Assembly (NCBI RefSeq): GCF_003367475.1
Contig: NZ_QRHA01000007.1
Coordinates: 124,001-188,000, forward strand
DNA length: 64,000 nucleotides
Direction: 5' to 3'
Origin: Alteromonas aestuariivivens
Lineage (GTDB): Bacteria > Pseudomonadota > Gammaproteobacteria > Enterobacterales > Alteromonadaceae
Shown here: positions 44,902-55,482 of the stretch, one piece after another
How positions within the stretch are numbered: the first letter of the stretch is position 1
How the letters are laid out: the number at the start of each line of letters is the position of its first letter
The notes under the pieces: generated by a model
Seen by the model: only the letters and a program-made list of their open reading frames with translations
Databases searched by the model: none
Told to the model about the DNA's origin: nothing
Made by a program: the position numbers and the translations under genes

Positions 44902-46005
44902 ATGGCAGGCAACAGCTTCGGAAAATACTTCACGGTTTCGACCTTTGGTGAGAGTCACGGCATCGCTCTGGGTGGCGTTGTAGATGGTTGTCCCCCTGGA
45001 CTGGAATTGTCGGAACAGGATTTACAGGTTGATTTGGATCGCCGCAAACCGGGAACTTCCCGCTATACCACTGCCCGTCGGGAGGACGACGAGGTGCAAA
45101 TTCTGTCGGGAGTGTTTGAGGGCAAAACCACAGGAACCAGCATTGGGTTACTGATTAAAAACAAGGATCAGCGGAGCCAGGACTATTCCAATATATCGGA
45201 TCGCTTTCGTCCTGGTCACGCAGACTATACCTATCAGCAAAAGTACGGAATTCGGGACTATCGCGGCGGCGGTCGTTCGTCTGCCCGGGAGACCGCCATA
45301 CGGGTGGCTGCGGGCGGCATAGCTAAAAAGTATCTGAAGCAGGTTTTTGGCATCGAAATAAAAGGTTTTTTGTCGCAACTTGGGCCAATCAAAATTGACC
45401 AGGTGGATCACTCAATTACTAATACCAACCCATTCTTTTGCCCGGATGAGAGCAAACTCGAAGCATTGGATGAATACATGCGGGACCTGAAGAAATCCGG
45501 CGATTCAATTGGGGCGAAAATATCCGTTGTTGCCACCGGTATGCCGGTTGGTTTGGGCGAACCTGTATTTGATCGCCTTGATGCCGATATTGCCAGCGCC
45601 ATGATGGGTATTAACGCCGTTAAGGGGGTTGAAGTTGGCGACGGATTTGACGTGGTTGAGCAAAAGGGCAGTGAACATCGTGATACTTTGACTCCTCAAG
45701 GTTTTACCAGCAATCACTCTGGTGGCGTGCTGGGAGGAATTTCTACCGGTCAGGATCTGTTGGTGCATATGGCACTGAAACCCACTTCCAGTATTTCGGT
45801 ACCGGGCACAACCATCACCAAGCAAGGGGAACCCACTGACATCGTGACCAAAGGTCGTCATGATCCCTGTGTCGGGATCCGGGCTGTACCCATCGCAGAA
45901 GCCATGCTGGCGTTGGTCCTTATGGACCACTGTCTCCGTCACCGGGCACAGAATGCATTGGTTCACAGCGAAACACCGGTGATTCCGGCAGCAGCAAAAA
46001 GCTGA
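44902..46005 (+). CDS. aroC: Chorismate synthase
   Basis: Converts EPSP to chorismate, last shared step of aromatic amino-acid synthesis; requires reduced FMN. 367 aa with family motifs [48 protein letters not shown] and the RHDPC region. Co-transcribed with prmB. No other aro gene is near. Confidence 0.98.
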   Translation: MAGNSFGKYFTVSTFGESHGIALGGVVDGCPPGLELSEQDLQVDLDRRKPGTSRYTTARREDDEVQILSGVFEGKTTGTSIGLLIKNKDQRSQDYSNISDRFRPGHADYTYQQKYGIRDYRGGGRSSARETAIRVAAGGIAKKYLKQVFGIEIKGFLSQLGPIKIDQVDHSITNTNPFFCPDESKLEALDEYMRDLKKSGDSIGAKISVVATGMPVGLGEPVFDRLDADIASAMMGINAVKGVEVGDGFDVVEQKGSEHRDTLTPQGFTSNHSGGVLGGISTGQDLLVHMALKPTSSISVPGTTITKQGEPTDIVTKGRHDPCVGIRAVPIAEAMLALVLMDHCLRHRAQNALVHSETPVIPAAAKS

Positions 46006-46056
46006 TACTGCGTCAGCCGAAGCATCCAAGAATTCTCTGACGGTTGGACGCAGCAT

Positions 46057-47229
46057 ATGGGTAGGCTCTCACGCACCAACCTGATGTTGCTGGCACTCAC
46101 CTACTGGCTGTATTTCGGACAGTTGGGGGTATTGGTACCCTATCTTGGTATTTTCCTCGATGGCAGGGGATTCAGTTCCGCAGAAATCGGTGAGTTGTTC
46201 GCGGTTATCACACTGGCCCGAATAATCGGGCCTTCTCTGTGGGCCGGCATTGCCGATAAAACCGGTCAGGCATTAAGAATTTTGAAGTTCGGATGTCTGC
46301 TCACCGTGGTGTGCTTTTCCAGTGTCTTTTATTTTCATGGTTTTTGGGGCTTGACCCTTTCCTTTGGCTTGATGATGATGTTCTGGACTGCGGTATTACC
46401 ACAGCTGGAGGTCATTACCATGCAATCCGTTGCGGGTAGCAACGTGAGCTACGGGCAGATCAGGCTGTGGGGAAGTATTGGTTTTATCGTGCTGACCATC
46501 TTTGTGGGAAAATTACTGGATGTTGCTTCCAGTGAGGCGCCAATATATGTCAGCATCACCGTGCTCAGTGCACTGTTTGTCAGTACCCTGTTTTTAAGCT
46601 CGCCAGTTTCGGTTCATCGTTCAGACACTTCTGACACCCGTATCTGGCTCTACCTGCTTACTCCTGTATTCATTGTATTTTTGCTGTCAGCCGCCTTATT
46701 GCAGGTCAGCTTTGGGGCCTACTACGGTTTCTTCGCGCTCTACATGCGTGATCTCAGTTATACCGGCCAGCAAACAGGGTTGCTGATTGCGTTGGGGGTT
46801 CTGGCTGAGATAGGTATATTTCTGGTTGCAAGGCGATTGATTGGCCGTTTTGGTGTCCGTTTATTGTTACTGGTGTGTATGTTGATTACCGCATTTCGCT
46901 GGCATTTGCTCGCCGAATACGCGCATCTTTTTTGGGTGGTATTTGTCAGCCAACTCTTTCATGCCCTCAGTTTTGGTCTGACGCATGCCACTTCCGTGCA
47001 CTTTATCCATCATTTTCTTCCTGCCAGTTTTCATAGCCGAGGGCAGGCTATCTATATCAGCCTGGCATTTGGCGCAGGGGGGGCGGTAGGGAATTATCTG
47101 GCAGGACAGCTTTGGCAGCAGGGCGAGAAAGCTGCTCTTACGTTTAATGTTGCAGCGGCCTGCGCATTGGCAGGAGCCCTGGTACTGATGCTGATTGGCG
47201 CAAAAAAAATGGACGCAAGACCCGCATGA
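46057..47229 (+). CDS. MFS transporter (MFS_1_like / HcaT-like)
   Basis: Twelve-segment inner-membrane transporter of 390 aa of the MFS_1-like group that contains 3-phenylpropionate permease HcaT. Typical opening FGQLGVLVPYLGIFLDGRGFSSAEIG and WAGIADKTG. Substrate unknown. 51 bp after aroC in the same direction, a neighbour relation common in marine gammaproteobacteria. Confidence 0.87.
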   Translation: MGRLSRTNLMLLALTYWLYFGQLGVLVPYLGIFLDGRGFSSAEIGELFAVITLARIIGPSLWAGIADKTGQALRILKFGCLLTVVCFSSVFYFHGFWGLTLSFGLMMMFWTAVLPQLEVITMQSVAGSNVSYGQIRLWGSIGFIVLTIFVGKLLDVASSEAPIYVSITVLSALFVSTLFLSSPVSVHRSDTSDTRIWLYLLTPVFIVFLLSAALLQVSFGAYYGFFALYMRDLSYTGQQTGLLIALGVLAEIGIFLVARRLIGRFGVRLLLLVCMLITAFRWHLLAEYAHLFWVVFVSQLFHALSFGLTHATSVHFIHHFLPASFHSRGQAIYISLAFGAGGAVGNYLAGQLWQQGEKAALTFNVAAACALAGALVLMLIGAKKMDARPA

Positions 47230-47312
47230 ACCTCAATATTGGTCAGACGCTCGAAAGCGCGGTGCTGTCGGTGAGGCTGGATTGAATATCAAAATGAGTA
47301 ATGAGATAAATC

Positions 47313-48245
47313 ATGTTTAAAGATTGCTTCACCAAAGCCGTATTTTCAGTTTTTTTAGTAGTTGCAAACTTTCAGGCTATTGCCGTCGAAAGCAATATCT
47401 GGTTATTCAGCGTGATCCGGGACGCCGGGAATATGAGGGTTGTGGAAGCTAAAAAGCTGACGGACAACCCGGATTATTCCAATCAGCCTTATTTTTTGCA
47501 CAACGGTGATGGGCTTTATTTCAGCCAGTCTTTTGGGCTTGGGGATACAGCCCAAACCGATGTGATGCTTTATGACATCGTTAGAGGATTTCATCGCAAT
47601 CTTACTGCATCAGGGTTATCTGAATATTCTCCGACGCCGATGCCAGCCGGTAACGGTTTTTCCGTAATACGGGTTGATGAGGCCGGTAAACAATGGCTGT
47701 GGGCATTCGACGATAACGGGAATCGCTTAGGCAAACTTTCGTCAGCGGAACCGGTGGGCTACCATGTGTGGCTGGCGGAGGAGTCTTTTTTGGCATTCAT
47801 TCTGGGCAGCCCTCATACCTTACAAGCCATTACATTGAACGGGCATCAAACAATCATTGATGATCATATCGGCCCCAGCATGTGGAAGATTCCAACTACT
47901 TCAATGTTCAGCTATACCAAAAACCCCGCTCCGGAACAGCAACCCTGGACCCTAATGGGCTATGACCCTGCAACCCAGGAGGCTCATGTTTTGGTTACCA
48001 TGCCTGAAAACGCCTATTATATGGCGTGGAGCGCTCGGGCTGAGGCGTTGGTTGGCGTCAAAAATCGAATCTATGCCTGGTCGCTGCAAAGCAAAAACAT
48101 TGCGGATGAAAAGGCTGAGAGTGGCCTTTCAGAGGCCTCTCCCTGGCACGAGTGGCTGGATTTGTCTGACTATTGCGAAGGCACTTTAACTCGCTTGCAC
48201 TTCAGTAACGATGGCCGGAAACTGGCTACAGTATGTGAACAGTAA
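47313..48245 (+). CDS. Exported beta-propeller-like protein, function unknown
   Basis: 310-residue protein with a signal peptide (to about IAVES). Repeated blade-like segments of TolB/WD40 character are visible: LTDNPDYSNQPYFLHNGDGLYFSQ, LSEYSPTPMPAGNGFSVIR, and the C-terminal LHFSNDGRKLATV. Probably a periplasmic beta-propeller; a binding rather than catalytic role is likely. No partner genes are evident. It converges on spoVR. Confidence 0.6.
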   Translation: MFKDCFTKAVFSVFLVVANFQAIAVESNIWLFSVIRDAGNMRVVEAKKLTDNPDYSNQPYFLHNGDGLYFSQSFGLGDTAQTDVMLYDIVRGFHRNLTASGLSEYSPTPMPAGNGFSVIRVDEAGKQWLWAFDDNGNRLGKLSSAEPVGYHVWLAEESFLAFILGSPHTLQAITLNGHQTIIDDHIGPSMWKIPTTSMFSYTKNPAPEQQPWTLMGYDPATQEAHVLVTMPENAYYMAWSARAEALVGVKNRIYAWSLQSKNIADEKAESGLSEASPWHEWLDLSDYCEGTLTRLHFSNDGRKLATVCEQ

Positions 48246-48270
48246 GGTAAACCATTTTCAGCCGTTTTAC

Positions 48271-49797
48271 TCACGGCGCAGGAGCATGACGCTTACAGCG
48301 AGCAATAACCTGGACGTCGTCCGGCCCATTTTGCTGTTCGAGACAAACATCAAATTTCCACAGGCGATGTAAGTGACGCATGACCTCGTCCTTTGATTCT
48401 CCCAATGGAACGCCTCTTTGTGGCACATAGCGCAAAGTAAGTGAACGATCGCCCCTGACATCCACACTGTAAACCTGAATGTTTGGTTCAATGTTGCTGA
48501 GGTTATATTGGGCTGACAGTTTTTCCCGGATTTTCAGATAGCCCTGCTCATCATGGATGGCGCTTACGCTCACAAACGGCTTATCGGCATCGTCTTCCAC
48601 AGCAAAAAATTTAAAATCCCTCATTAGCTTTGGAGACAGGAACTGGCTGATAAAGCTTTCATCCTTAAAGTTCTGCATGGCGAAATGTACGGTCTCAAGC
48701 CAGTCTTTGCCAGCAATGTCCGGTAAATAATATCGGTCTTCTTCGGTAGGCTCCTGACAGATGCGTTTGATGTCCATAAACATATTAAAGCCCAATGCGT
48801 ATGGGTTTATGCCTGAGTAGTATGGGCTGTTGTAATCCGGCTGCATAACTACACTGCTGTGACTGTGCAAAAACTCCATCATAAATCGGTCGGTAACCAA
48901 TCCGTCGTCGTAAAGGGTATTGACGATGTGGTAGTGCCAAAAGCAAGCCCAGCCTTCGTTCATTACCTGGGTTTGTTTTTGTGGATAAAAATACTGAGAG
49001 ACTTTACGTACGATGCGCACCACCTCGCGCTGCCAGGGTTCTAACAGGGGGGCGTTCTTTTCAATAAAATACAGTAAATTTTCTTGTGGTTCTGAAGGAA
49101 ACCGGCGGTTTTTGGGTTTAAGAGATTCCCGGGATTCCGGTAATGTACGCCATAACTCGTTAACCTGCGACTGCAGATATTTTTCTCGTTGCTTTTGACG
49201 GCTTTTTTCTTCCTGCAGGGAAATCTTTTGCGGTCTTTTATAACGATCAACACCGTAATTCATCAACGCATGGCAGGAATCGAGAATGTTTTCTACTTCC
49301 TCCGTACCATATTTTTGCTCGCACTTTGTGATGTAATTTTTGGCAAATACCAGGTAATCAATGATCGAACTGGCGTCTGTCCAGGTTTTAAACAGGTAGT
49401 TGCCTTTGAAAAACGAATTGTGGCCGTAGCATGCGTGTGCCATCACCAGGGCTTGCATGGTAATGGTGTTCTCTTCCATCAGATAAGCGATGCAAGGGTT
49501 AGAATTAATTACAATCTCGTAGGCCAACCCCATGTGGCCACGCCGATATTGTTGTTCTGTCTGGATAAATTTTTTACCAAATGACCAGTGCGTGTAATTG
49601 ATGGGCATGCCAATGGACGCATAGGCGTCCATCATTTGTTCTGCTGTAATCACCTCAATTTGATTCGGATAGGTATCGAGCCGGAATTGCTTGGCAATAC
49701 GATCTATGTGAAATTCATATTGCTCAAGCATCTCAAACGTCCAATCCGGCCCGTCATCCAAGTGTTTCTCTTTTGTTTCAACGTCCATCGTTGTCAC
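48271..49797 (-). CDS. ycgB: SpoVR-family protein (YcgB)
   Basis: 508-aa SpoVR family protein, highly conserved, biochemical activity unknown; in E. coli it is RpoS-dependent. Motifs: [20 protein letters not shown] near the start, [21 protein letters not shown] and [24 protein letters not shown]. It overlaps yeaH by four bases (ATGA) and is last of prkA-yeaH-spoVR, a set linked to stationary phase and nutrient stress. Confidence 0.96.
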   Translation of the reverse strand: MTTMDVETKEKHLDDGPDWTFEMLEQYEFHIDRIAKQFRLDTYPNQIEVITAEQMMDAYASIGMPINYTHWSFGKKFIQTEQQYRRGHMGLAYEIVINSNPCIAYLMEENTITMQALVMAHACYGHNSFFKGNYLFKTWTDASSIIDYLVFAKNYITKCEQKYGTEEVENILDSCHALMNYGVDRYKRPQKISLQEEKSRQKQREKYLQSQVNELWRTLPESRESLKPKNRRFPSEPQENLLYFIEKNAPLLEPWQREVVRIVRKVSQYFYPQKQTQVMNEGWACFWHYHIVNTLYDDGLVTDRFMMEFLHSHSSVVMQPDYNSPYYSGINPYALGFNMFMDIKRICQEPTEEDRYYLPDIAGKDWLETVHFAMQNFKDESFISQFLSPKLMRDFKFFAVEDDADKPFVSVSAIHDEQGYLKIREKLSAQYNLSNIEPNIQVYSVDVRGDRSLTLRYVPQRGVPLGESKDEVMRHLHRLWKFDVCLEQQNGPDDVQVIARCKRHAPAP

Positions 49798-51083
49798 TGG
49801 GCTCCAGATTGAGTTTGCTCACTCGACCGTTTAAACAGTTCCCTAAACACCGGATAGATGTCACTGACTGAACGGATATGTTTGCAAACAAAATTATCGT
49901 TAATGTCTGATACTTTCTGATACTCCCGCCACAGGCTCTGGTGCTGTCTGTCAGTGATTTCAATGTAAGCGAAGTACCGTGTAACCGGCAGCAGATTTTT
50001 CGTCAGTATCTCGCGACACTGAGGAGAATCATCGGCCCAATTGTCACCGTCAGAAGCCTGGGCTGCGTAAATGTTCCATTCACCGCTCTTGAATCGTTGC
50101 TGAATAATTTCATCCATTAATTTGAGCGCACTTGAAACGATGGTGCCCCCGGTTTCCTGAGAGTAAAAAAACTCCTGTTCATCAACTTCTTTTGCCTGTG
50201 TGTGGTGACGTATGTAAACCACTTCTACATTTTCGTAGGTTCGGGTCAGGAACAGGTAGAGTAATATGTAAAATCGCTTAGCCATGTCCTTGGTTGCCTG
50301 GTCCATGGATCCGGATACGTCCATCAGGCAAAACATAACCGCTTTGCTGGTAGGAATGGGACGGCGATCGTAGTTTTTGAATCGAAGATCGAAGGTGTCG
50401 ATGAAGGGCACTCTGGAAATCTTTTGTTTTAAGTCCGCGATCTGAGCTTCCAGTTCCATGCGGGCAAGAACTTGATCATGCTTATCCTGCTTCAGCTTTT
50501 CCAGTTGCTCTTCCAACTCCCTGAGTTGTCGACGATCATTTCCGGTAAGCGCAATTCGTCGCGCTACAGAGCCTTTTAGTGAACGAACAATATCAAGATT
50601 GGCTGGTACCCCGTCGGTCTGATAACCAGCCCGGTAGGTTTCATACTGTACCACTTTGTCGAACTGGTTCCGCTTGAGATTAGGTAATGCCAGATCATCA
50701 AACAGTAGATCGAGGTATTCGTCTTTTGAAATGGAAAAAACGAAATCGTCCTTGCCTTCCCCGCTGTTGCTCGCGTCCCCTTCGCCAGCTCCCTGACCAC
50801 CCCCGGTTGGGGGGCGGTTTATGCGGTCACCGGCAGTAAACTGATCATTACCCGGGTGAACAATAGTGCGCTTTCCGCCCTTGCCAGTGTGAAAAACAGG
50901 TTCAGAGATATCTCTTGCCGGTATACTGATTTGTTCACCGGTTTCCAAATCCGTTACTGATCTCTGACTGACAGCATCAGAAACCGCGCGCTTTATCTGC
51001 TGTTTATAGCGGCGTAAAAAGCGCTGTCGGTTAACAGTGCTTTTTCCTTTGCTGTTGAGTCGTCTGTCTATAAAATGCGCCAT
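49794..51083 (-). CDS. yeaH: YeaH/YhbH-family protein (DUF444)
   Basis: 429-aa partner of the PrkA kinase. It shows [23 protein letters not shown] at the N-terminus, a VWA-like MIDAS core [22 protein letters not shown] and [19 protein letters not shown]. coli YeaH matches through most of the length. 24 bp after prkA. Role unknown; likely acts downstream of or with PrkA. Confidence 0.96.
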   Translation of the reverse strand: MAHFIDRRLNSKGKSTVNRQRFLRRYKQQIKRAVSDAVSQRSVTDLETGEQISIPARDISEPVFHTGKGGKRTIVHPGNDQFTAGDRINRPPTGGGQGAGEGDASNSGEGKDDFVFSISKDEYLDLLFDDLALPNLKRNQFDKVVQYETYRAGYQTDGVPANLDIVRSLKGSVARRIALTGNDRRQLRELEEQLEKLKQDKHDQVLARMELEAQIADLKQKISRVPFIDTFDLRFKNYDRRPIPTSKAVMFCLMDVSGSMDQATKDMAKRFYILLYLFLTRTYENVEVVYIRHHTQAKEVDEQEFFYSQETGGTIVSSALKLMDEIIQQRFKSGEWNIYAAQASDGDNWADDSPQCREILTKNLLPVTRYFAYIEITDRQHQSLWREYQKVSDINDNFVCKHIRSVSDIYPVFRELFKRSSEQTQSGAQ

Positions 51084-51107
51084 GGCACCTGCTCTTTGGG
51101 TAACGGT

Positions 51108-53030
51108 CTACGATGCCTTACGTACGCGCAAGTACCATTCACACAGTAATCTTACCTGTTTTTGTGTGTAGCCTTTTTCGGTCATCCGATTGACAAAGTC
51201 GTCGTGTTTCTTCTTGTCTTCTGTAGAACCTTTGGTGTTGAAAGAAATAACCGGCAACAGGTCCTCTGTATTCGAAAACATTTTCTTCTCGATAACGGTC
51301 CGCAGTTTTTCGTAGCTTGTCCACGCCGGATTTTTACCTCCGTTACTTGCCCGGGCCCGAAGGACAAAGTTAACAATTTCATTGCGGAAGTCTTTGGGGT
51401 TACTGATACCCGCAGGTTTTTCGGTTTTTTCCAGCTCCGCATTCAACGATTCCCGATCAAATAACTGACCGGTTTCCGGATCTCTGTATTCCTGGTCCTG
51501 AATCCAGAAGTCAGCGTAGGTCACGTAGCGATCGAAGAGGTTTTGGCCGTATTCGGAATACGACTCCAGATAGGCCGTTTGAATTTCCTTGCCGATAAAT
51601 TCTACGTATCGTGGAATCAGATAGCCTTTGAGAAACTCTTTATACCGGTCAGCGGTTTCAGGTGGAAATTGCTCCCGCTCAATTTGACGCTCCAGAACAT
51701 AAAAAAGATGCACAGGATTGGCGGCTACTTCCTGGTGATCGAAGTTGAACACCCTGGACAGAATTTTGAAGGCAAAGCGGGTAGAGAGGCCTTCCATACC
51801 CTCGTCGACCCCGGCGTAGTCTCGGTACTCCTGATAGGACTTGGCTTTAGGATCGGTGTCTTTGAGACTTTCACCATCGTACACCCGCATTTTTGAATAC
51901 AGGCTGGAATTCTCTGGTTCGTTAAGCCGCGACAGTACCGTAAACTGGGCCAGACACTCCAGCGTGTCAGGAGCACAGGGCGCCCCCGCCAGTTCACTGT
52001 TGACCAAAAGTTTTTTGTAAATTTTCATCTCTTCGGACACCCGCAAGCAATACGGCACTTTAACGATGAACACCCGGTCCAGAAAAGCTTCATTGTTTTT
52101 GTTGTTGCGAAAGGTTTGCCACTCGGATTCATTCGAGTGAGCCAGTATGAGTCCGTCAAAGGGGAGCGCAGAGAATCCCTCAGTTGGGTTGTAATTTCCT
52201 TCCTGGGTTGCTGTCAAAAGGGGATGAAGTACCTTAATCGGGGCCTTAAACATTTCGACAAATTCCATTAACCCCTGGTTAGCCTTACACAGAGAACCAG
52301 AGTAGGAATAAGCGTCCGGGTCATTTTGGGCGTATTGTTCGAGGCGACGAATATCCACCTTCCCTACCAGGGAAGAAATGTCTTGGTTGTTTTCGTCACC
52401 CGGCTCCGTTTTTGCTATGCCCACTTGATCAAGCACAGAAGGGTATACCCGTACAACCTTGAATTGGGTGATATCACCGTTAAATTCGTGCAAACGTTTT
52501 CTGACCCAGGGAGACATGATGGTTTTCAGATACCGTTTTGGAACGCCGTATTCACTCTCAAGCAAGTGCCCATCTTCGTTAACGTCAAAGAGGCAAAAAG
52601 GGTGGTCGTTAACCGGAGAGCCCTTCAGCATGTATATGGGCACTTTCTGCATCAATTCCTTTAACCGCTCAGCCAGGGACGATTTGCCGCCTCCAACAGG
52701 CCCCAACAGATAAAGGATTTGCTTTTTCTCTTCCAGTCCCTGGGCGGCGTGGCGTAAATAGGAAACAATTTGTTCTATTGATTCTTCCATACCGTAAAAT
52801 TCGCTAAAAGCAGGGTAGCGGGCTATCACACGGTTGGAGAAAATGCGGCTTAAAGCAGAATTTTTGGACGTATCCACCATTTCCGGCTCGCCGATCGCTT
52901 TGAGTAGTCTCTCAGCAGCATTGGCATAGGCCATTGGGTCGGTTTTGCAGATTTCCAAAAATTCCTGAATGGTAAATTCTTCGTGTTTCCGGTCCTCGTA
53001 TCGCTGCTGATAATGTTCAAATATTCCCAT
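51108..53030 (-). CDS. yeaG: PrkA-type serine protein kinase / AAA protein (YeaG)
   Basis: 640 aa, nearly the length of E. coli YeaG (644) and very similar across it. AAA-like part with Walker A LLGPVGGGKSSLAERL (about 107-122), then a C-terminal PrkA domain. Involved in adaptation to nitrogen starvation in E. coli. The ATG at 53030 with GAGGGG five bases upstream is preferred to a GTG at 53036. First gene of the operon. Confidence 0.96.
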   Translation of the reverse strand: MGIFEHYQQRYEDRKHEEFTIQEFLEICKTDPMAYANAAERLLKAIGEPEMVDTSKNSALSRIFSNRVIARYPAFSEFYGMEESIEQIVSYLRHAAQGLEEKKQILYLLGPVGGGKSSLAERLKELMQKVPIYMLKGSPVNDHPFCLFDVNEDGHLLESEYGVPKRYLKTIMSPWVRKRLHEFNGDITQFKVVRVYPSVLDQVGIAKTEPGDENNQDISSLVGKVDIRRLEQYAQNDPDAYSYSGSLCKANQGLMEFVEMFKAPIKVLHPLLTATQEGNYNPTEGFSALPFDGLILAHSNESEWQTFRNNKNNEAFLDRVFIVKVPYCLRVSEEMKIYKKLLVNSELAGAPCAPDTLECLAQFTVLSRLNEPENSSLYSKMRVYDGESLKDTDPKAKSYQEYRDYAGVDEGMEGLSTRFAFKILSRVFNFDHQEVAANPVHLFYVLERQIEREQFPPETADRYKEFLKGYLIPRYVEFIGKEIQTAYLESYSEYGQNLFDRYVTYADFWIQDQEYRDPETGQLFDRESLNAELEKTEKPAGISNPKDFRNEIVNFVLRARASNGGKNPAWTSYEKLRTVIEKKMFSNTEDLLPVISFNTKGSTEDKKKHDDFVNRMTEKGYTQKQVRLLCEWYLRVRKAS

Positions 53031-53036
53031 ATGCAC

Positions 53037-53550
53037 CCCTCAAAAATCGATCCCCTTTAAAAAAAGTGTAGTAAATATTTTTGAAAGAAAAAGGATATTT
53101 ACGGAAAAATTAGCATAATTTTTAATCATCTGGACGGATCAGTTTATGACTTTTTTTCTTGAATTTACTTATAGTTAGCTGAGTCAGAAATTCATGTTAT
53201 TGTTATTTTTGTGTAAATTCTTGCCAGGTTCATGCATCTGGACTATCAACGGGCTTTACATGCCAAAATATTGAACTAGATTTATCAGGGGAAGTTTCGT
53301 CTTAAAAAACTAACTGAGATAATTCCTGTGAATTCCATGTCGCCCGTGGAGTCGTCGTTCTGAAAGGCTTGCTTGAGGCAGGTTTAGGCGTATGGTTCAA
53401 AATTGAAGATGTGCTTTGAGGCGGTTTTATTGATTACTTTCCACAATGGGATAAAAAGTTTTATTCGCTATTGTTTGGCTGGAATGTGAAGTCGCTTTAC
53501 TCGGGTTAGCGGTGCAAAAGCGTAATCAGTTCCATTAACAAAAAAGAAAC
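53037..53550. other. Intergenic region between prkA and sodB
   Basis: About 510 bp, AT-rich, with no convincing gene on either strand. It must hold the prkA promoter; no clear sigma-54 (GG-N10-GC) or sigma-70 pair was found by eye. Confidence 0.5.
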
Positions 53551-53577
53551 AAAAAGCCCGCATCTGATGCGGGCTTT
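53551..53577 (-). terminator. Intrinsic terminator of sodB
   Basis: AGCCCGCATC and GATGCGGGCT with T-run on the minus strand, 20 bp after the sodB stop. Confidence 0.93.
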
Positions 53578-53598
53578 TGTCAGGAATCTGCTGGTTAC

Positions 53599-54183
53599 TT
53601 AGGCGGCAAAATTTTCTGCAGCAAATTCCCAGTTTACCAGTGCCCAGAAACCTTCAAGGTATTTTGGGCGCAGGTTTCTGTAATCAATATAGTAGGCATG
53701 TTCCCACAGATCTACAGTAAGCAATGGAGTCAGGCCTTCCTCAGTCAGAGGCGTTGCTGCATTGCTGGTATTTACGATGTCCAGTGAGCCATCTGCGGTT
53801 TTTACCAGCCAGGTCCAGCTTGAGCCGAAGTTATTGACGGCTTTATCGTTGAACGCAGCCTGAAAATCAGCAAATGAGCCCCACTTGGCGTTAATGGCAT
53901 CAGCCAATGCGCCAGTTGGCTCACCACCACCATTCGGGTTCAGGCTATGCCAGTAAAATGTGTGGTTCCAGATTTGTGCTGCGTTATTGAAAACACCGCC
54001 TTCAGAAGTCTTAACGATTTCTTCAAGGCTTTTATTTTCCATGTCAGTGCCTTCAACCAACCCATTCAATTTGGTTACGTAAGTGGCGTGATGTTTGCCG
54101 TAGTGGTATTCCAGGGTTTCTGCGGAAATATGTGGTTCCAGAGCATTTTTTTCATAGGGTAATGCTGGTAATTCAAAAGCCAT
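53599..54183 (-). CDS. sodB: Iron superoxide dismutase
   Basis: 194 aa Fe/Mn-type SOD, cytoplasmic, dismutating superoxide. Metal ligands: His in [14 protein letters not shown], His in [13 protein letters not shown], Asp and His in [14 protein letters not shown]. The Gln in FGSSW region pattern and the [11 protein letters not shown] stretch favour iron over manganese. ATG 54183 with GGAG six bases upstream; family N-terminus is [18 protein letters not shown]. Own terminator. Confidence 0.97.
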   Translation of the reverse strand: MAFELPALPYEKNALEPHISAETLEYHYGKHHATYVTKLNGLVEGTDMENKSLEEIVKTSEGGVFNNAAQIWNHTFYWHSLNPNGGGEPTGALADAINAKWGSFADFQAAFNDKAVNNFGSSWTWLVKTADGSLDIVNTSNAATPLTEEGLTPLLTVDLWEHAYYIDYRNLRPKYLEGFWALVNWEFAAENFAA

Positions 54184-54436
54184 ACGATTCTCCATGTTGG
54201 TAAAGGGTTAACTGCTGACCAGGTAAACCAGAGGGTTACACTATATCAGGGCCAACAGTGGTCTCAACTTAATTAGCAGATGTGGGGGCAGATTTTATTA
54301 ACCCAATGACAAATTGGTAATTTTTTTGAGCATTCTGAGCGGGACGATCAGTTTTATGGTATGTCAATTTGAAACAGCGCTGTGACCCGGAATGCTCGTA
54401 CCGGGCTATGCCGGATCCCCGCATGCTGTGGTACAC

Positions 54437-54703
54437 TAGGGCCTGTTGATCTTTGCTGTTCAATTTTGCTGCGAATTGTCGTGCATTTATGCAAGGCAGA
54501 GGGTGTGAAGTGTAGTCATCTACATGAACTGCCACTAACGCAGCAGAAAAACGCGACAAACGCTGCCCTTCGGGTTCACTCTGAGTGCTCCCAGGGCTGC
54601 GTTGTTCGCCATTTACTTAGCTGACTAAGCTTCATGACTCTCGCCTTGCCCTGAAACCACTCAGAGAGAACAAATTTCGAACAGCAAAGATCAACAGGCC
54701 CTA
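54437..54703 (+). repeat. 267-bp MITE-like element, full copy
   Basis: Same element as 42995-43261, same orientation. Terminal inverted repeats begin TAGGGCCTGTTGATC and match exactly for at least 24 bp. Internal hairpin CTTAG/CTAAG with loop CTGA. It lies in the sodB-grxD divergent region, where its promoters could be affected. It explains most of the gap 54184-54770. Confidence 0.92.
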
Positions 54704-54770
54704 GGGCCTTGAAATAAATCCCGTTGATTCCCATCTCGGGCATATTAATCAGCCACCTTAAGAGGATAGG

Positions 54771-55124
54771 ATGGAAAACACGCAATCTACCTTAGATAAA
54801 ATCAAGCAACAGATAGAAGAAAACCCGATTCTGCTGTATATGAAGGGCTCTCCAAAACTCCCAAGCTGCGGTTTTTCCGCTCAGGCAGTGCAGGCTTTGA
54901 TGTCTTGCGGGCAGCCTTTTGCCTATGTTGATATTCTGCAAAATCCGGACATTCGTGCAGAACTGCCTAAGTTCGCTAATTGGCCGACGTTTCCCCAGCT
55001 TTGGGTTGAAGGTGAGTTAGTCGGTGGCTGTGATATCATTCTCGAAATGTTTCAACAGAATGAGCTGCAACCATTGATTCAGGAAACGGCCAAAAAATAT
55101 ACGCAAGATGACGCTCAAAGTTAA
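54771..55124 (+). CDS. grxD: Monothiol glutaredoxin (Grx4)
   Basis: 117-aa CGFS-type glutaredoxin carrying and transferring [2Fe-2S] clusters with BolA and glutathione. CGFS at 33-36 in LPSCGFSAQ; TFPQLWVEGELVGGCDI is the conserved glutathione-binding TVP-like region. A terminator follows. Divergent from sodB, a common enterobacterial neighbourhood. Confidence 0.97.
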   Translation: MENTQSTLDKIKQQIEENPILLYMKGSPKLPSCGFSAQAVQALMSCGQPFAYVDILQNPDIRAELPKFANWPTFPQLWVEGELVGGCDIILEMFQQNELQPLIQETAKKYTQDDAQS

Positions 55125-55179
55125 TAAAGTGTAAATATCATCTGGCCGGAAACTGGCCTTGCAAGTACCATAGCAAAAT

Positions 55180-55209
55180 GCCGCCTTGTACCCATCAGGC
55201 GGCTTTTTT
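55180..55209 (+). terminator. Intrinsic terminator of grxD
   Basis: GCCGCCT and AGGCGGC arms followed by six T. Confidence 0.93.
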
Positions 55210-55424
55210 ATTGGCATTCAGAATTTTTCTCATAACAAATCCCGCTTTAGTAGATTAATTTTCCGTTCTTGGGTGGTTGCTTTTTTATTGAGCTGCTCAC
55301 ATAAAACTTACAAAAACACTGGAAATCAGCCCGGATTTTGGTCTTAATGTTGATACGTTTTCAGGTCAGTTTTGCCTGCTTCTGAAGGCGTCTCTTTCAA
55401 CTAAAAATTAATAAATTCCTCATA

Positions 55425-55448
55425 GGCAAGGGCGCTAACGCCGTTGCC
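55425..55448 (+). promoter_or_regulatory. Leader hairpin upstream of the fourth TonB-dependent receptor
   Basis: Arms GGCAA/TTGCC and GGCG/CGCC around loop CTAA, broken by one G-G mismatch, 35 bases before the ATG. The rest of 55210-55482 is AT-rich with no gene seen. Confidence 0.4.
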
Positions 55449-55482
55449 CACAAAGAAGGAATGTAATTCTGGGAATTCTTTT

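Noticed and set aside
53100..53300. Possible sigma-54 promoter for prkA
   Set aside because: Candidates had the wrong spacing between the GG and GC elements.
54382..54624. Similar frames within the two full repeats (also near 43 kb)
   Set aside because: They match each other only because the repeat DNA is duplicated; they are not conserved proteins.
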